DNA of 64,000 nt. Origin: Streptococcus intermedius SK54 = ATCC 27335. Lineage in GTDB: Bacteria; Bacillota; Bacilli; Lactobacillales; Streptococcaceae. Shown piece after piece: positions 18,727 through 34,050 of this stretch. The notes under the pieces were generated by a model. That model ran no database searches. It had not been told where the DNA came from and worked only from the letters and a program-made list of their open reading frames with translations. The translations under genes and the position numbers were made by a program. The first letter of the stretch is position 1, and each line of letters begins with the position of its first letter. The DNA is taken from the NCBI RefSeq assembly GCF_000413475.1, contig NZ_ATFK01000003.1, forward strand, positions 62,001-126,000, written 5' to 3'.

Positions 18727-20271
18727 TTGAAATTTAATAAATTCCATTTGTCTGCTGAATTGTTAGCAGAGGTTGAAAAAGCTGGCTTTGTTGAAGCCAG
18801 CCCAATCCAAGAACAAACAATCCCGCTTGCTATGGAGGGAAAAGATGTGATTGGACAAGCGCAGACTGGTACAGGAAAGACAGCTGCTTTTGGTTTTCCA
18901 ACTCTTGAAAAAATTAACACAGAAAATCCCTTTATCCAAGCGTTAGTTATTGCACCAACTCGTGAGTTAGCTGTTCAAAGTCAGGAAGAGCTCTTTCGCT
19001 TTGGCCGTAGTAAAGGAGTGAAAGTTCGATCAGTTTATGGTGGCTCTAGCATTGAAAAGCAAATTAAAGCCTTGAAATCAGGCGCCCACATTGTCGTAGG
19101 AACCCCAGGGCGTTTATTAGACCTCATTAAGCGCAAGGCGTTGAAACTCAATCATGTAGAAATTCTTATTTTGGATGAAGCAGACGAAATGCTCAATATG
19201 GGCTTCTTAGAAGACATTGAAGCAATCATCTCACGCGTACCAGAAGAACGCCAAACCTTGCTCTTTTCTGCGACGATGCCAGATGCTATCAAGCGGATTG
19301 GTGTGAAGTTTATGAAAGATCCAACACATGTCAAGATTGCAGCTAAAGAATTGACAACTGAGCTGGTGGATCAATATTATATTCGCGTAAAGGAAAATGA
19401 AAAATTTGATACCATGACACGCCTGATGGATGTGGAACAGCCTGAGCTATCTATCGTCTTTGGTCGGACCAAGCGACGGGTGGATGAGCTGACTCGTGGG
19501 TTTAAACTCCGTGGTTTCCGAGCAGAGGGTATCCATGGTGATTTGGACCAAGGCAAGCGCCTCCGCGTCCTCCGAGACTTTAAAAACGGCAATCTGGATG
19601 TCTTGGTGGCGACAGATGTAGCTGCACGTGGATTAGATATTTCTGGTGTTACCCATGTTTACAATTACGATATTCCACAAGACCCCGAAAGTTATGTTCA
19701 TCGTATCGGACGGACAGGTCGTGCTGGTAAATCTGGTCAGTCTATTACATTTGTAGCGCCAAATGAAATGGGTTATCTTCAAATCATTGAAAGCTTAACC
19801 AAAAAACGTATGAAAGGTATGAAGCCAGCATCTGCAGAAGAGGCTTTTCAAGCTAAGAAAAAAGTTGCACTCAAAAAGATTGAACGAGATTTTGCAGATG
19901 AAGCTATTCGTAGCAATTTTGAGAAATTTGGTAAGGATGCTCGTAAGCTAGCGGCTAAATTTACACCGGAAGAATTAGCCTTATATATTTTGAGTCTGAC
20001 AGTACAGGACCCAGATACTCTTCCAGAAGTGGAAATTGCGCGCGAAAAACCACTGCCGTTTAAATATGTTTCTGGTGCCAATAAGGGAAATCGGAATCAT
20101 AAAGGTGGTAATCGTCGTGATCGTGGTAATAGACGCGATAATTACAAAAAAGGAGCTCGCAATGAGCATTTTGACAAGGAAAAACGCTACCGTAAAGATC
20201 ACAAAAAACCTCGCAATACTTCAAGCGAAAAGAAAACTGGCTTTGTGATTCGGAATAAAGGGGATAAATAA
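18727..20271 (+). CDS. cshA: DEAD-box ATP-dependent RNA helicase CshA
   Basis: This 514-residue helicase unwinds RNA and in Firmicutes belongs to the RNA degradosome and cold adaptation. All core motifs are seen: ASPIQEQTIP (Q), AQTGTGKT (I), PTRELAVQ (Ia), TPGRLLD (Ib), DEAD (II), SAT (III), ARGLD (V) and HRIGRTGR (VI). The C-terminal tail is Gly/Arg/Asn/Lys-rich and should bind RNA. The start is TTG with GAAGAAGAA upstream. A Met start does not exist at this position and the N-terminus MKFNKFHLSAELL matches streptococcal homologs. The segment near 19440-19610 is more GC-rich than the rest. Confidence 0.94.
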   Translation: MKFNKFHLSAELLAEVEKAGFVEASPIQEQTIPLAMEGKDVIGQAQTGTGKTAAFGFPTLEKINTENPFIQALVIAPTRELAVQSQEELFRFGRSKGVKVRSVYGGSSIEKQIKALKSGAHIVVGTPGRLLDLIKRKALKLNHVEILILDEADEMLNMGFLEDIEAIISRVPEERQTLLFSATMPDAIKRIGVKFMKDPTHVKIAAKELTTELVDQYYIRVKENEKFDTMTRLMDVEQPELSIVFGRTKRRVDELTRGFKLRGFRAEGIHGDLDQGKRLRVLRDFKNGNLDVLVATDVAARGLDISGVTHVYNYDIPQDPESYVHRIGRTGRAGKSGQSITFVAPNEMGYLQIIESLTKKRMKGMKPASAEEAFQAKKKVALKKIERDFADEAIRSNFEKFGKDARKLAAKFTPEELALYILSLTVQDPDTLPEVEIAREKPLPFKYVSGANKGNRNHKGGNRRDRGNRRDNYKKGARNEHFDKEKRYRKDHKKPRNTSSEKKTGFVIRNKGDK

Positions 20272-20288
20272 GGATGCCATAATGATGG

Positions 20289-20339
20289 GGTGGGACAGAA
20301 ATCAATCGTTTCGTAGAAACTTGATTCTATCTTCCCACC
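20289..20339. repeat. Interspersed streptococcal hairpin repeat (GTGGGACAGAAATC type)
   Basis: GGTGGGA and TCCCACC are the outer arms of an imperfect palindrome that includes ACAGAAATCAA and TTGATTCT and a TTTC-GTA-GAAA core. Sequences of the form GTGGGACAGAAATC occur repeatedly in streptococcal intergenic regions. Assignment as a dispersed repeat is from general knowledge, and this copy is degenerate. The rest of the gap 20340-20486 shows no gene. Confidence 0.5.
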
Positions 20340-20486
20340 TCCACGATATGACCTTGGAAAACTTGTGGATTATTGAAGGTCGGAAATAAAGGCAAGTGAA
20401 GTGAAGCTTGACCTCTTGAAATCTGCAAAGTTGATTTATCAATGTATTAGAATCCGATCAACTAATGCATTTTGAAATTATAGCTA

Positions 20487-20535
20487 TATAAAAATATGAA
20501 GCTGAGATAACAGAGCTCAGCTTCATATTTTTATA
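20487..20535. terminator. Perfect 20-bp palindromic terminator at the lacD end
   Basis: The arms at 20487-20506 and 20516-20535 are exact inverse complements (core TATGAAGCTGAG / CTCAGCTTCATA) around a 9-base loop. AT-rich ends supply T runs in both directions, so it should end lacD and also stop read-through from cshA. Confidence 0.85.
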
Positions 20536-20551
20536 AGAAGATATAAAGTTA

Positions 20552-21499
20552 TTAAAATGTAACTGGCGTAGCAGTTTCTTGAAGAACGGTATCTAATTCA
20601 ATAATGTTTTGTTTGCCCACTGTTTCAAGCCATTTAATTGTAGCTTCTTGGCCACCTTCCTGATATGCTTTTGTAGCATCAGCCCAAGTAGCGCGTCCAC
20701 AAAGGACACCGTTGAAAGTTGACCCGGCTTCTTTAGCAAAACGTAAAGTATCTTGAAACAGTTGAGCGGAAACACCAGCAGATAAGAAAATAAATGGAAG
20801 AGAAGTGGCGTCGCTTTGTTCTTTGTAGAAGGCTGCCGCTTCTTTTTTATTGTATAAGATGTCATCTTTAGCGAAACCTTCAACGTATTTCATATTAACA
20901 GGAACTTCAACTTTGAGGACATCAACACCAAATCGTTCTTGTGAGTATAGTTTCATAGCTTCAATGACTTTATGAGGTTTGAGTTTGGCATATTCTTTTT
21001 CATCTGTTACTTTGGCATCATAAGAAACCAACTCAAGGAAAAATGGCATATCTTCGGCTTTACACTCAGAAGCGATACGTTCAATAAAGGCCTCTTTAAT
21101 ATCATTGACTTCCTTGCCTTCGTCAATATCTACATAGAGTAAGACTTTTACAGCATCGGCACCTTGGGCTTTGAGGCGTTGAACTGATACATTTTCGACA
21201 AGGTCAGGGAAACGACCGGCTACAGTTTTATCATAACCTGTTTTTTCGTAAGCGACAAGTAATCCAGCGTTTTCGGATCGAGCGGTTGCAGCTTCCCATC
21301 CTAATTCTGGATCAAGTAAAATAGAAGAAGCATACCTTGTTAAATATTTCGATACTAATACTTTAAACTCTTCCAGTTGCTTAACCGGAGTATCTTCACC
21401 AAGCATACGGCGTAAAGCTCCACGTTGGTCAATGGCTAAAGCACCAATAATTCCATTTTTATCACATAAACGGTTTAATTTTTCTTGTTTTGTTGTCAT
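20552..21499 (-). CDS. lacD: Tagatose 1,6-diphosphate aldolase
   Basis: This 315-residue class I aldolase splits tagatose-1,6-bisphosphate to dihydroxyacetone phosphate and glyceraldehyde-3-phosphate, the last step of the tagatose pathway. The start MTTKQEKLNRLCDKNGIIGALAIDQRGAL is typical of LacD. The Schiff-base Lys is K196 in GVDVLKVEVPVNMK, and YLSAG-like FLSAGVSAQLF is intact. It is about ten residues shorter than common LacD proteins (about 325). Unusually, it is not in line with lacABC but alone on the minus strand with its own promoter, divergent from lacR. Confidence 0.93.
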   Translation of the reverse strand: MTTKQEKLNRLCDKNGIIGALAIDQRGALRRMLGEDTPVKQLEEFKVLVSKYLTRYASSILLDPELGWEAATARSENAGLLVAYEKTGYDKTVAGRFPDLVENVSVQRLKAQGADAVKVLLYVDIDEGKEVNDIKEAFIERIASECKAEDMPFFLELVSYDAKVTDEKEYAKLKPHKVIEAMKLYSQERFGVDVLKVEVPVNMKYVEGFAKDDILYNKKEAAAFYKEQSDATSLPFIFLSAGVSAQLFQDTLRFAKEAGSTFNGVLCGRATWADATKAYQEGGQEATIKWLETVGKQNIIELDTVLQETATPVTF

Positions 21500-21529
21500 T
21501 CCCAGACTCCTTTTATTTTATATGATTTC

Positions 21530-21558
21530 ATTATAAAGTACAAACAAAACAAAGTCAA
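21530..21558 (-). promoter_or_regulatory. lacD promoter with candidate LacR operator in the spacer
   Basis: On the minus strand TTGACT (21553-21558) and TATAAT (21530-21535) are 17 bases apart. The spacer holds the motif ACAAACAAAACAA (plus-strand reading, 21540-21552), which recurs exactly at 23638-23650 at the PTS operon. A DeoR-type repressor bound there would block the polymerase. Operator identity is inferred. Confidence 0.7.
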
Positions 21559-21667
21559 ACAATAACTGACAAAAATGAAAAAAATCTTGTTTTTAATTTT
21601 TCAAAATGAATAATTTGTTGTATAATATATTTGAGGAATCTAATTATATGATTAGAAAGGAGACAAA

Positions 21668-22414
21668 ATGAAAGAAGGACGACATAGAGTTATTCTTCAA
21701 GAACTGGATCAGCAAGGAGTTGTTTCTGTTAAGAAGTTAAAAGAACTGTTAGATGTGACCGATATGACGATACGTCGAGATTTGATCGATTTAGAAAAGC
21801 AGGGCTTGTTGACTCGGGTTCATGGAGGAGCTCATAAAAAAGTCAAAAATGGCTTGAACGAAGCTTCTCATACTGAAAAAACGATGTTGAATATTGAAGA
21901 AAAACAAGCTATAGCTCGAAAATGTGCCAGTTTAATTTCTTCTGGTGACACAGTTTTTATCGGTTCAGGAACAACGACGGATTTTATCGGAGATTATTTA
22001 GCTGATAAAAGCGTGAGCATTGTGACAAATTCGCTCCCTATTTTTGAAAAATTGAAAGATAATCCTAATTGTGATATTATTCTGATAGGTGGTCGCTATC
22101 GGGTGAAGACACAAACGTTTGTCGGGCAGTTTGCTAATAAATTATTGAAGGAAATCAAAGTTGTTAAAGCGTTTATTGGTGTCAATGGGATTGATGGACA
22201 TAATGTTACTACTGCTAATGAAGAAGAAGGAAATGGCAATGCAATTATCTTGAATAATGCGATTGAAAAGTATATTGTGGCAGATAATAGTAAATTTGAT
22301 AGTTATTCTTTCTATTGTTTCTACCAATTAGATGATTTGGATGCAGTCATTACAGACGATCATCTATCACCTAAAATCAAGGAAAAATATCAATCGTATA
22401 CGCGTGTGTTATAG
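21668..22414 (+). CDS. lacR: DeoR-family lactose/galactose repressor LacR
   Basis: This 248-residue repressor has an N-terminal DeoR winged helix (LLDVTDMTIRRDLIDLEKQGLLTRVHGGA, residues about 22-53) and a C-terminal phosphosugar-sensing domain (FIGSGTTTDFIGDYL, SLPIFEKL). LacR normally responds to tagatose-6-phosphate. The SD AAAGGAG precedes the ATG. It lies between the divergent lacD and convergent lacAB and probably controls all promoters of the island. In S. intermedius, LacR is also reported to affect the intermedilysin gene, which is not in this window. Confidence 0.9.
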   Translation: MKEGRHRVILQELDQQGVVSVKKLKELLDVTDMTIRRDLIDLEKQGLLTRVHGGAHKKVKNGLNEASHTEKTMLNIEEKQAIARKCASLISSGDTVFIGSGTTTDFIGDYLADKSVSIVTNSLPIFEKLKDNPNCDIILIGGRYRVKTQTFVGQFANKLLKEIKVVKAFIGVNGIDGHNVTTANEEEGNGNAIILNNAIEKYIVADNSKFDSYSFYCFYQLDDLDAVITDDHLSPKIKEKYQSYTRVL

Positions 22415-22425
22415 TTAATATTTTA

Positions 22426-22459
22426 ATCACCTGTTCGTGAAGAAGCAGGTGATTTTTTT
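22426..22459 (+). terminator. lacR terminator
   Basis: ATCACCTG pairs with CAGGTGAT around TTCGTGAAGAAG and is followed by TTTTTT. Confidence 0.88.
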
Positions 22460-22484
22460 GAAGAAAGATTGACAGTTTCTATAA

Positions 22485-22523
22485 AAAACAGGTCTCATCT
22501 ATGTTAGATTGAGCCTGTTTTTA
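22485..22523 (-). terminator. lacAB terminator
   Basis: AAACAGG/CCTGTTT and TCTCA/TGAG-type inner arms form a hairpin with T runs on both sides. It lies just past the lacB stop on the minus strand. Confidence 0.75.
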
Positions 22524-22540
22524 TGAGTATTAACTTTTAT

Positions 22541-23059
22541 TTAATCATGATATTCGCCGCGAGCCCACTTCGCATTTTCTTCGTCAAAAATATGATCATT
22601 TTTGGCGACTTCAGGGCTGACTTCAATAATATTATTGATTTTTTCAATCAGTTGTCTATTGGATTCTGTTGGTTGGTATTCTGTTTCAAGAAAAACATCA
22701 ACGATATTGTGGATGAGGTTTTGACCAAGAATGCGTCCTCCAAAGGCGATGATATTTGCATTCAGTTCTTTTTTTGCATAACGCGCAGTTAGAACGTCAC
22801 CAACAAGAGCAACACGTGTACCTGGAACTTTATCGGCAGAGGCAGAAATTCCCACACCAGTGCCGCAAAGGGCGATTCCAAGATCAGCTTTTCCTGAAAC
22901 AACATTTTCTGCAATTAAACGACCAAAGATTGGGTAATGAGTACGATGAAAATCATAGGTCCCAACATCAATGACTTCATGTCCAAGGTCTTTTAAGTGT
23001 TCAGAAATTTTCATTTTTGTATCCGTTACGATATGATCACAACCGAGAGCAATTTTCAT
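22541..23059 (-). CDS. lacB: Galactose-6-phosphate isomerase, subunit LacB
   Basis: This 172-residue RpiB/LacAB-family subunit forms, with LacA, the enzyme converting galactose-6-phosphate to tagatose-6-phosphate. The active-site region [28 protein letters not shown], with its catalytic Cys, is present. The ATG at 23059 (MKIALGCDH) is chosen because GGAGG lies eight bases upstream, and an upstream in-frame TTG overlaps that SD. LacA ends 19 bases before this start, so the two form a lacA-lacB operon. Confidence 0.94.
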   Translation of the reverse strand: MKIALGCDHIVTDTKMKISEHLKDLGHEVIDVGTYDFHRTHYPIFGRLIAENVVSGKADLGIALCGTGVGISASADKVPGTRVALVGDVLTARYAKKELNANIIAFGGRILGQNLIHNIVDVFLETEYQPTESNRQLIEKINNIIEVSPEVAKNDHIFDEENAKWARGEYHD

Positions 23060-23078
23060 AATCTTTTCCTCCAACTTT

Positions 23079-23510
23079 TTAACACAATTTATTAAGCATA
23101 TCTATGCGTACTTGGTGCCGTCCAGCATCATAATCAGATTTTAAATAAGCCTCTGCGCAAGCATTTGCCAACTCTTCTCCAAGGATAGCTGCCCCCAGAG
23201 TGATAATTCGTGTTGAATTGTGACGAATAGTCATCATGGCAGAATGTTCATCTGAGACAGCAGCGCAGATAATGCCTCTATGTTTATTTGCGACCATGTA
23301 AGAGCCAATCGCAAAACGATCAAAAAGAATGCCGCGAGCTGTATCATCTTTTCGTAATTCTTTCACAAGAGAGACTGTAGAATCGACAAAGTCCAGTGCT
23401 CCTTCTGTTTCATTAAGATCTGTAATATCATAACCGATCTGAAGCAAATGAGTTTTCACTTTATTTTTTAAGTCAAAGCCGTCTCGGTCCGCTGCTAATA
23501 TAACTTTCAT
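23079..23510 (-). CDS. lacA: Galactose-6-phosphate isomerase, subunit LacA
   Basis: This 143-residue subunit is the partner of LacB. It keeps the family fold ([48 protein letters not shown]) but lacks the active-site Cys, as is normal for LacA. The ATG at 23510 has the strong SD AAAGGAGGTATAAC. It is the first gene of lacAB and its promoter lies back-to-back with that of the PTS operon. Confidence 0.93.
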   Translation of the reverse strand: MKVILAADRDGFDLKNKVKTHLLQIGYDITDLNETEGALDFVDSTVSLVKELRKDDTARGILFDRFAIGSYMVANKHRGIICAAVSDEHSAMMTIRHNSTRIITLGAAILGEELANACAEAYLKSDYDAGRHQVRIDMLNKLC

Positions 23511-23540
23511 TGTTATACCTCCTTTTTCTTTTACAACAAC

Positions 23541-23590
23541 AATATAACATCTAAAAATAGCATTGTCAAACAAAAAACAACAAAATAAAG
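23541..23590 (-). promoter_or_regulatory. lacAB promoter with upstream operator-like motif
   Basis: On the minus strand TTGACA (23564-23569) and TATATT (23541-23546) are 17 bases apart. The plus-strand motif CAAACAAAAAACAACAAAA, overlapping and just upstream of the -35, resembles the ACAAACAAAACAA motif at the lacD and PTS promoters and is a candidate LacR site. Confidence 0.7.
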
Positions 23591-23602
23591 CATAATAAAT
23601 CA

Positions 23603-23650
23603 TTGACAACGCTTTCAAATAATTATATAATGGTTTTACAAACAAAACAA
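23603..23650 (+). promoter_or_regulatory. Galactose-PTS operon promoter with cre site and LacR-type operator
   Basis: TTGACA (23603-23608) and TATAAT (23626-23631) are 17 bases apart. TGACAACGCTTTCA (23604-23617) matches the CcpA cre consensus and overlaps the -35. ACAAACAAAACAA (23638-23650) lies just after the -10 and is identical to the lacD spacer motif. Together these predict repression by LacR and catabolite repression by CcpA. Confidence 0.8.
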
Positions 23651-23674
23651 CACAAATAAACAGAAGGAGAGGAT

Positions 23675-24157
23675 ATGATGGAACTTAATCATTTCTTTGA
23701 GAAAGATTTAGTTTTTTGCCTACATGCTGATAATCAAGAAGACCTTTTTAATCAAGTTGCTAATCTCCTTGAGGAGAGACACATTGTAACGTTTTCTTAT
23801 AAAAATGCCTTGATTGAACGCGAAAGGGCATTTCCTACTGGATTGGATATGAATTTTTTAGGAAAGGATTTGCCGAATGTGGCGATTCCGCATACAGATA
23901 TTGTCCATAATTTAGCAGAAAAAGTGGTAGTGGTTCGATTGGATCAACCGGTGACCTTTCATAATATGATTGTTCCATCAAATGAAGTGCAAGTATCGCT
24001 GTTGTTCTTCATTATCAATAATTCTAATGCTAGCCAAACGAATATTTTGGCTCAATTGATGGACTTTTTTACTGCTGCCGGAAACCTAGAGGCCTTATCT
24101 AAGATGGACGATGCAGATAAACTATTTCATTATATTTCGGAAACAATAAATCATTAA
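23675..24157 (+). CDS. PTS EIIA component, galactitol/galactose family
   Basis: This 160-residue protein is a cytoplasmic PTS EIIA of the fructose-mannitol fold. It carries the phospho-acceptor His in NVAIPHTDIVHN, accepts phosphate from HPr and passes it to the EIIB encoded next. The SD AAGGAGAGG precedes two tandem ATGs. It starts an EIIA-EIIB-EIIC-lacC operon. In related streptococci such a PTS within the lac cluster imports galactose as galactose-6-phosphate, which suits the adjacent tagatose-pathway genes. Confidence 0.87.
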   Translation: MMELNHFFEKDLVFCLHADNQEDLFNQVANLLEERHIVTFSYKNALIERERAFPTGLDMNFLGKDLPNVAIPHTDIVHNLAEKVVVVRLDQPVTFHNMIVPSNEVQVSLLFFIINNSNASQTNILAQLMDFFTAAGNLEALSKMDDADKLFHYISETINH

Positions 24158-24179
24158 AAATAAAATGGAGGATTTTACA

Positions 24180-24485
24180 ATGATTAAAATTTTAGCAGCC
24201 TGCGGAGCAGGAGTAAACTCAAGCCATCAAATCAAAAATGCACTGGAAGAAGAACTTTCAAATCGTGGTTATGATGTTCAGTGCGATGCTGTCATGGTAA
24301 AAGATGTTAATGAAGATTTGATAAAGGGGTACGATATTTTCACACCAATAGCAGCAACCGATTTAGGATTTGAACCGGGGATTCCGGTTGTTGAAGCTGG
24401 ACCAATTTTATTCCGTATTCCAGCAATGAGTGCGCCGGTATATGACAATATTGAAGCAGCTATTAAGGAACAGGGACTTAGTTAA
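24180..24485 (+). CDS. PTS EIIB component, galactitol/galactose family
   Basis: This 101-residue protein has the EIIB phosphocysteine loop ACGAGVNSSHQIK, with Cys near residue 9, in a small alpha/beta fold. It relays phosphate from EIIA to the sugar at EIIC. The ATG at 24180 follows GGAGGATTTTAC. A longer reading from 24165 overlaps the SD and is less likely. Confidence 0.88.
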   Translation: MIKILAACGAGVNSSHQIKNALEEELSNRGYDVQCDAVMVKDVNEDLIKGYDIFTPIAATDLGFEPGIPVVEAGPILFRIPAMSAPVYDNIEAAIKEQGLS

Positions 24486-24615
24486 ATAATCCATTAGAAA
24501 ATTCATAATGAGAAGTTGAAATGGTAGGTAAGATGGATATTTATTGACTTTAGTATTTTGTCATTTCTCTTTTCGTTCACTATCATTCAAAAAAATAAAA
24601 TCGGGAGGATTTTTT

Positions 24616-26091
24616 ATGAATGTCATTATTGACTTAGCGAATCGCTTCTTTAAACCCATTTTAGATATGGGCGCACCAATCATCATGTTGATAGTTTTAA
24701 CAGTACTTGCTTTATGTTTTGGAGTGAAGTTTTCCAAAGCTTTGGAAGGCGGTATTAAACTTGCCATAGCTCTTACTGGTATCGGCGCTATTATCGGTAT
24801 GCTGAATGGTGCATTCTCAGCTTCGCTTGCAAAATTCGTTGAAAACACCGGTATTCAACTTAATATTACAGACGTTGGTTGGGCACCATTAGCTACGATT
24901 ACATGGGGTTCTGCTTGGACGCTTTATTTCCTGCTCGTTATGCTCATCGTCAATGTTGTGATGTTGATTACAAAAAAGACAGATACCTTAGATGTTGATA
25001 TTTTTGATATTTGGCATCTATCAATCACAGGTCTATTGATCAAATGGTATGCGGACAATAATGGTGTTAGTCAAGGTGTTTCTCTCTTTGTCGCAACGCT
25101 TGCCGTTGTACTCGTTGGAGTAATGAAAATTATTAACTCGGACTTAATGAAGCCAACATTTGATGACTTGCTCAATGCACCAAGTTCGTCTCCAATGACA
25201 TCTACTCACATGAACTACATGATGAATCCAGTCATTATGGTTTTGGATAAGATTTTTGATAAATTTTTCCCTTGGCTGGATAAGTATGACTTTGACGCTG
25301 CCAAGCTGAATAAGAAAATTGGTTTCTGGGGTTCTAAATTCTTTATTGGATTTATTCTTGGAATTGTTATTGGGATTATGGGAACACCACATCCAGTATC
25401 TAGTGTTGCCGAAGCAGCAAAATGGTCACTCGTTATCAAAGGTTGGTTGTCTCTTGGATTAACTGCTGGTGTCTGCTTGGAATTATTCTCTCTTATTGGT
25501 TCTTGGTTCATCGCAGCAGTAGAACCTCTGTCGCAAGGGATTACAAATGTTGCGACAAAACGTCTTCAAGGACGTAAATTTAATATTGGATTGGATTGGC
25601 CATTTATCGCAGGTCGAGCAGAAATTTGGGCATGTGCTAACGTTTTAGCACCAATTATGTTGATTGAAGCAGTTCTTCTTTCTAAAGTGGGAAATGGTAT
25701 CTTGCCACTTGCAGGAATCATTGCTATGGGTGTTACGCCAGCGCTTCTTGTTGTAACACGTGGTAAGCTGATCCGCATGATTGTATTTGGAACGTTGTTG
25801 CTCCCATTATTCCTTCTTTCAGGAACACTGATTGCACCATTTGTTACTGATTTAGCGAAAGGCGTAGATGCATTTCCTAAAGGTGTAGCAAGTACACAAT
25901 TAATTACTCACTCTACTCTTGAAGGACCAATTGAAAAATTATTTGGTTGGACAATCGGGAATGCGACTACTGGTGATATAAAGGCTATCTTTGGTGTTAT
26001 TGCCTTTCTAGCATTTTATATCGGTATCTTTGCTTGGTATAGAAAACAAATGATTAAACGAAATGAAGAATATGCTGCAAATGCAAAATAG
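24616..26091 (+). CDS. PTS EIIC component, galactitol/galactose family
   Basis: This 491-residue membrane permease of the galactitol (Gat) PTS family has many hydrophobic segments and conserved stretches such as GWAPLATITWGSAWTLYF and GLDWPFIAGRAEIWACANVLAP. The ATG at 24616 has GGGAGG upstream. Earlier in-frame starts lie before that SD. It should form the sugar channel for galactose/galactitol-type substrates. The 130 bases between EIIB and this start hold no other gene. Confidence 0.88.
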   Translation: MNVIIDLANRFFKPILDMGAPIIMLIVLTVLALCFGVKFSKALEGGIKLAIALTGIGAIIGMLNGAFSASLAKFVENTGIQLNITDVGWAPLATITWGSAWTLYFLLVMLIVNVVMLITKKTDTLDVDIFDIWHLSITGLLIKWYADNNGVSQGVSLFVATLAVVLVGVMKIINSDLMKPTFDDLLNAPSSSPMTSTHMNYMMNPVIMVLDKIFDKFFPWLDKYDFDAAKLNKKIGFWGSKFFIGFILGIVIGIMGTPHPVSSVAEAAKWSLVIKGWLSLGLTAGVCLELFSLIGSWFIAAVEPLSQGITNVATKRLQGRKFNIGLDWPFIAGRAEIWACANVLAPIMLIEAVLLSKVGNGILPLAGIIAMGVTPALLVVTRGKLIRMIVFGTLLLPLFLLSGTLIAPFVTDLAKGVDAFPKGVASTQLITHSTLEGPIEKLFGWTIGNATTGDIKAIFGVIAFLAFYIGIFAWYRKQMIKRNEEYAANAK

Positions 26092-26107
26092 AATAATAGA
26101 ATAAAAT

Positions 26108-26144
26108 AAGCTAGGCTATTCCTTTTGAAATAGTCTGGCTTTTG
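26108..26144 (+). terminator. Hairpin between EIIC and lacC
   Basis: AAGCTAGGCTATT and AATAGTCTGGCTTTT pair with two mismatches and end in TTTTG. It lies before the lacC SD and may reduce, rather than abolish, lacC expression. Confidence 0.6.
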
Positions 26145-26166
26145 CTTGAAAAAAGAAAGGAAAAGA

Positions 26167-27099
26167 ATGATTCATTTAGTTTGCCCCAATCCTGCTTTGG
26201 ATCGGACTATTTTACTACATGATTTGAAAGAAGATCTAGTCAATCGTCCGGACGCAGTACATGAAAATGCTGGTGGAAAGAGTTTCAATGTTGCTTATGT
26301 TTTGAACTGTGAGAAAGACAAAGAGCAAGGAAATTTTTGTATTCATACGATGCTGGGTGGCAAAATGGGGGAATACATTGAGCAGTTAAATAAAGAAAAC
26401 TCCATTCCGCTTGTCGTGACCAGAGTAGTGAAAAATACCCGTACTTGCACGATTACGATTGATACTGAAACTGGAAAGACTTATCTAGTTTATGAAAAAG
26501 GTTTTGATTTAGATGAAAAACTGCTGGATACATTTACAGCGAATCTTTTAAAATCTATCAAACCTGGTGACAATGTTGTCTTTTCAGGTTCTTTAATGAA
26601 AGGTATGCCAGATGATTATATCGCACAAATTAGTCGTCTTTTACCTCAAAATGTAAATTTAGTAGTTGATACTAGCGGCACAGCTTTACAAGCAGCTTTC
26701 TTAGCTCGTCCTAAAGTTGTAAAAATTAACGACGAGGAATTGACAGATCTGACTGGAAAACCAACTGATACAGTAGAGCAAGTGGCAAACATTTTGAAAG
26801 AGTATGCAGAAATTCCCTATTTTATCGTCACAATGGGTAGTAAAGGGGTTATTGCTCGTTTGCAAGATGATCTGTTTCAACTGACTTTTCCAAAAATTCA
26901 AGTCAAAAATCCTATTGCTTCGGGTGATTTCTTTCTCGGCAGCCTTTGCCATTCTTTAGACAACAAAGGATTCATTGATAGAGAAGCAGTCATTCGTGCC
27001 TGTGCTTACGCAACAGCGAACTGTCTGCAATGGATTCCAAAAGTAGATAAGGAGGATGTAAAACATATTATACAAGAGATTCAATTGAGATCTTTATAA
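26167..27099 (+). CDS. lacC: Tagatose-6-phosphate kinase
   Basis: This 310-residue PfkB-family kinase phosphorylates tagatose-6-phosphate to the 1,6-bisphosphate used by LacD. The PfkB motifs are the N-terminal NPALDRTILLHDL and GGKSFNVAYVL and the C-terminal IASGDFFLGSLCHSL with the catalytic Asp. The ATG at 26167 follows AAAGGAAAAG and gives the usual LacC length. The gene lies with the PTS instead of with lacAB and lacD, so the pathway is split into three transcription units. Confidence 0.93.
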   Translation: MIHLVCPNPALDRTILLHDLKEDLVNRPDAVHENAGGKSFNVAYVLNCEKDKEQGNFCIHTMLGGKMGEYIEQLNKENSIPLVVTRVVKNTRTCTITIDTETGKTYLVYEKGFDLDEKLLDTFTANLLKSIKPGDNVVFSGSLMKGMPDDYIAQISRLLPQNVNLVVDTSGTALQAAFLARPKVVKINDEELTDLTGKPTDTVEQVANILKEYAEIPYFIVTMGSKGVIARLQDDLFQLTFPKIQVKNPIASGDFFLGSLCHSLDNKGFIDREAVIRACAYATANCLQWIPKVDKEDVKHIIQEIQLRSL

Positions 27100-27191
27100 C
27101 ATTGATAATTTGCTTGTTTTATGAAATTTTCTAAATGATAGCATTCCATCTTTATAGAAATCTTAAATATAGGAGGATTCATTTAGAGTAG

Positions 27192-33920
<6,729 letters not shown>

Positions 33921-34004
33921 CGATATTCTAAAGAGTTTGAATAGCATAAAAAGTTTAGTAGCCGTTTACTTCATAAAAAATGTTTTAAAAACAACACGTA
34001 AGGG

Positions 34005-34033
34005 TTTACAAAACAACTTATTTATGTTATAAT
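34005..34033 (+). promoter_or_regulatory. lacTFEG promoter
   Basis: TTTACA (34005-34010) and TATAAT (34028-34033) are 17 bases apart, with TG at 34025-34026 giving an extended -10. The -35 region TTACAAAACAAC resembles the LacR-like motif at the PTS promoter. Confidence 0.75.
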
Positions 34034-34050
34034 AAATATACAATTAAATA

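Noticed and set aside
23511-23645. N-terminal extension of lacA
   Set aside because: It covers both divergent promoters and the operator motifs. The ATG at 23510 has a near-perfect SD.
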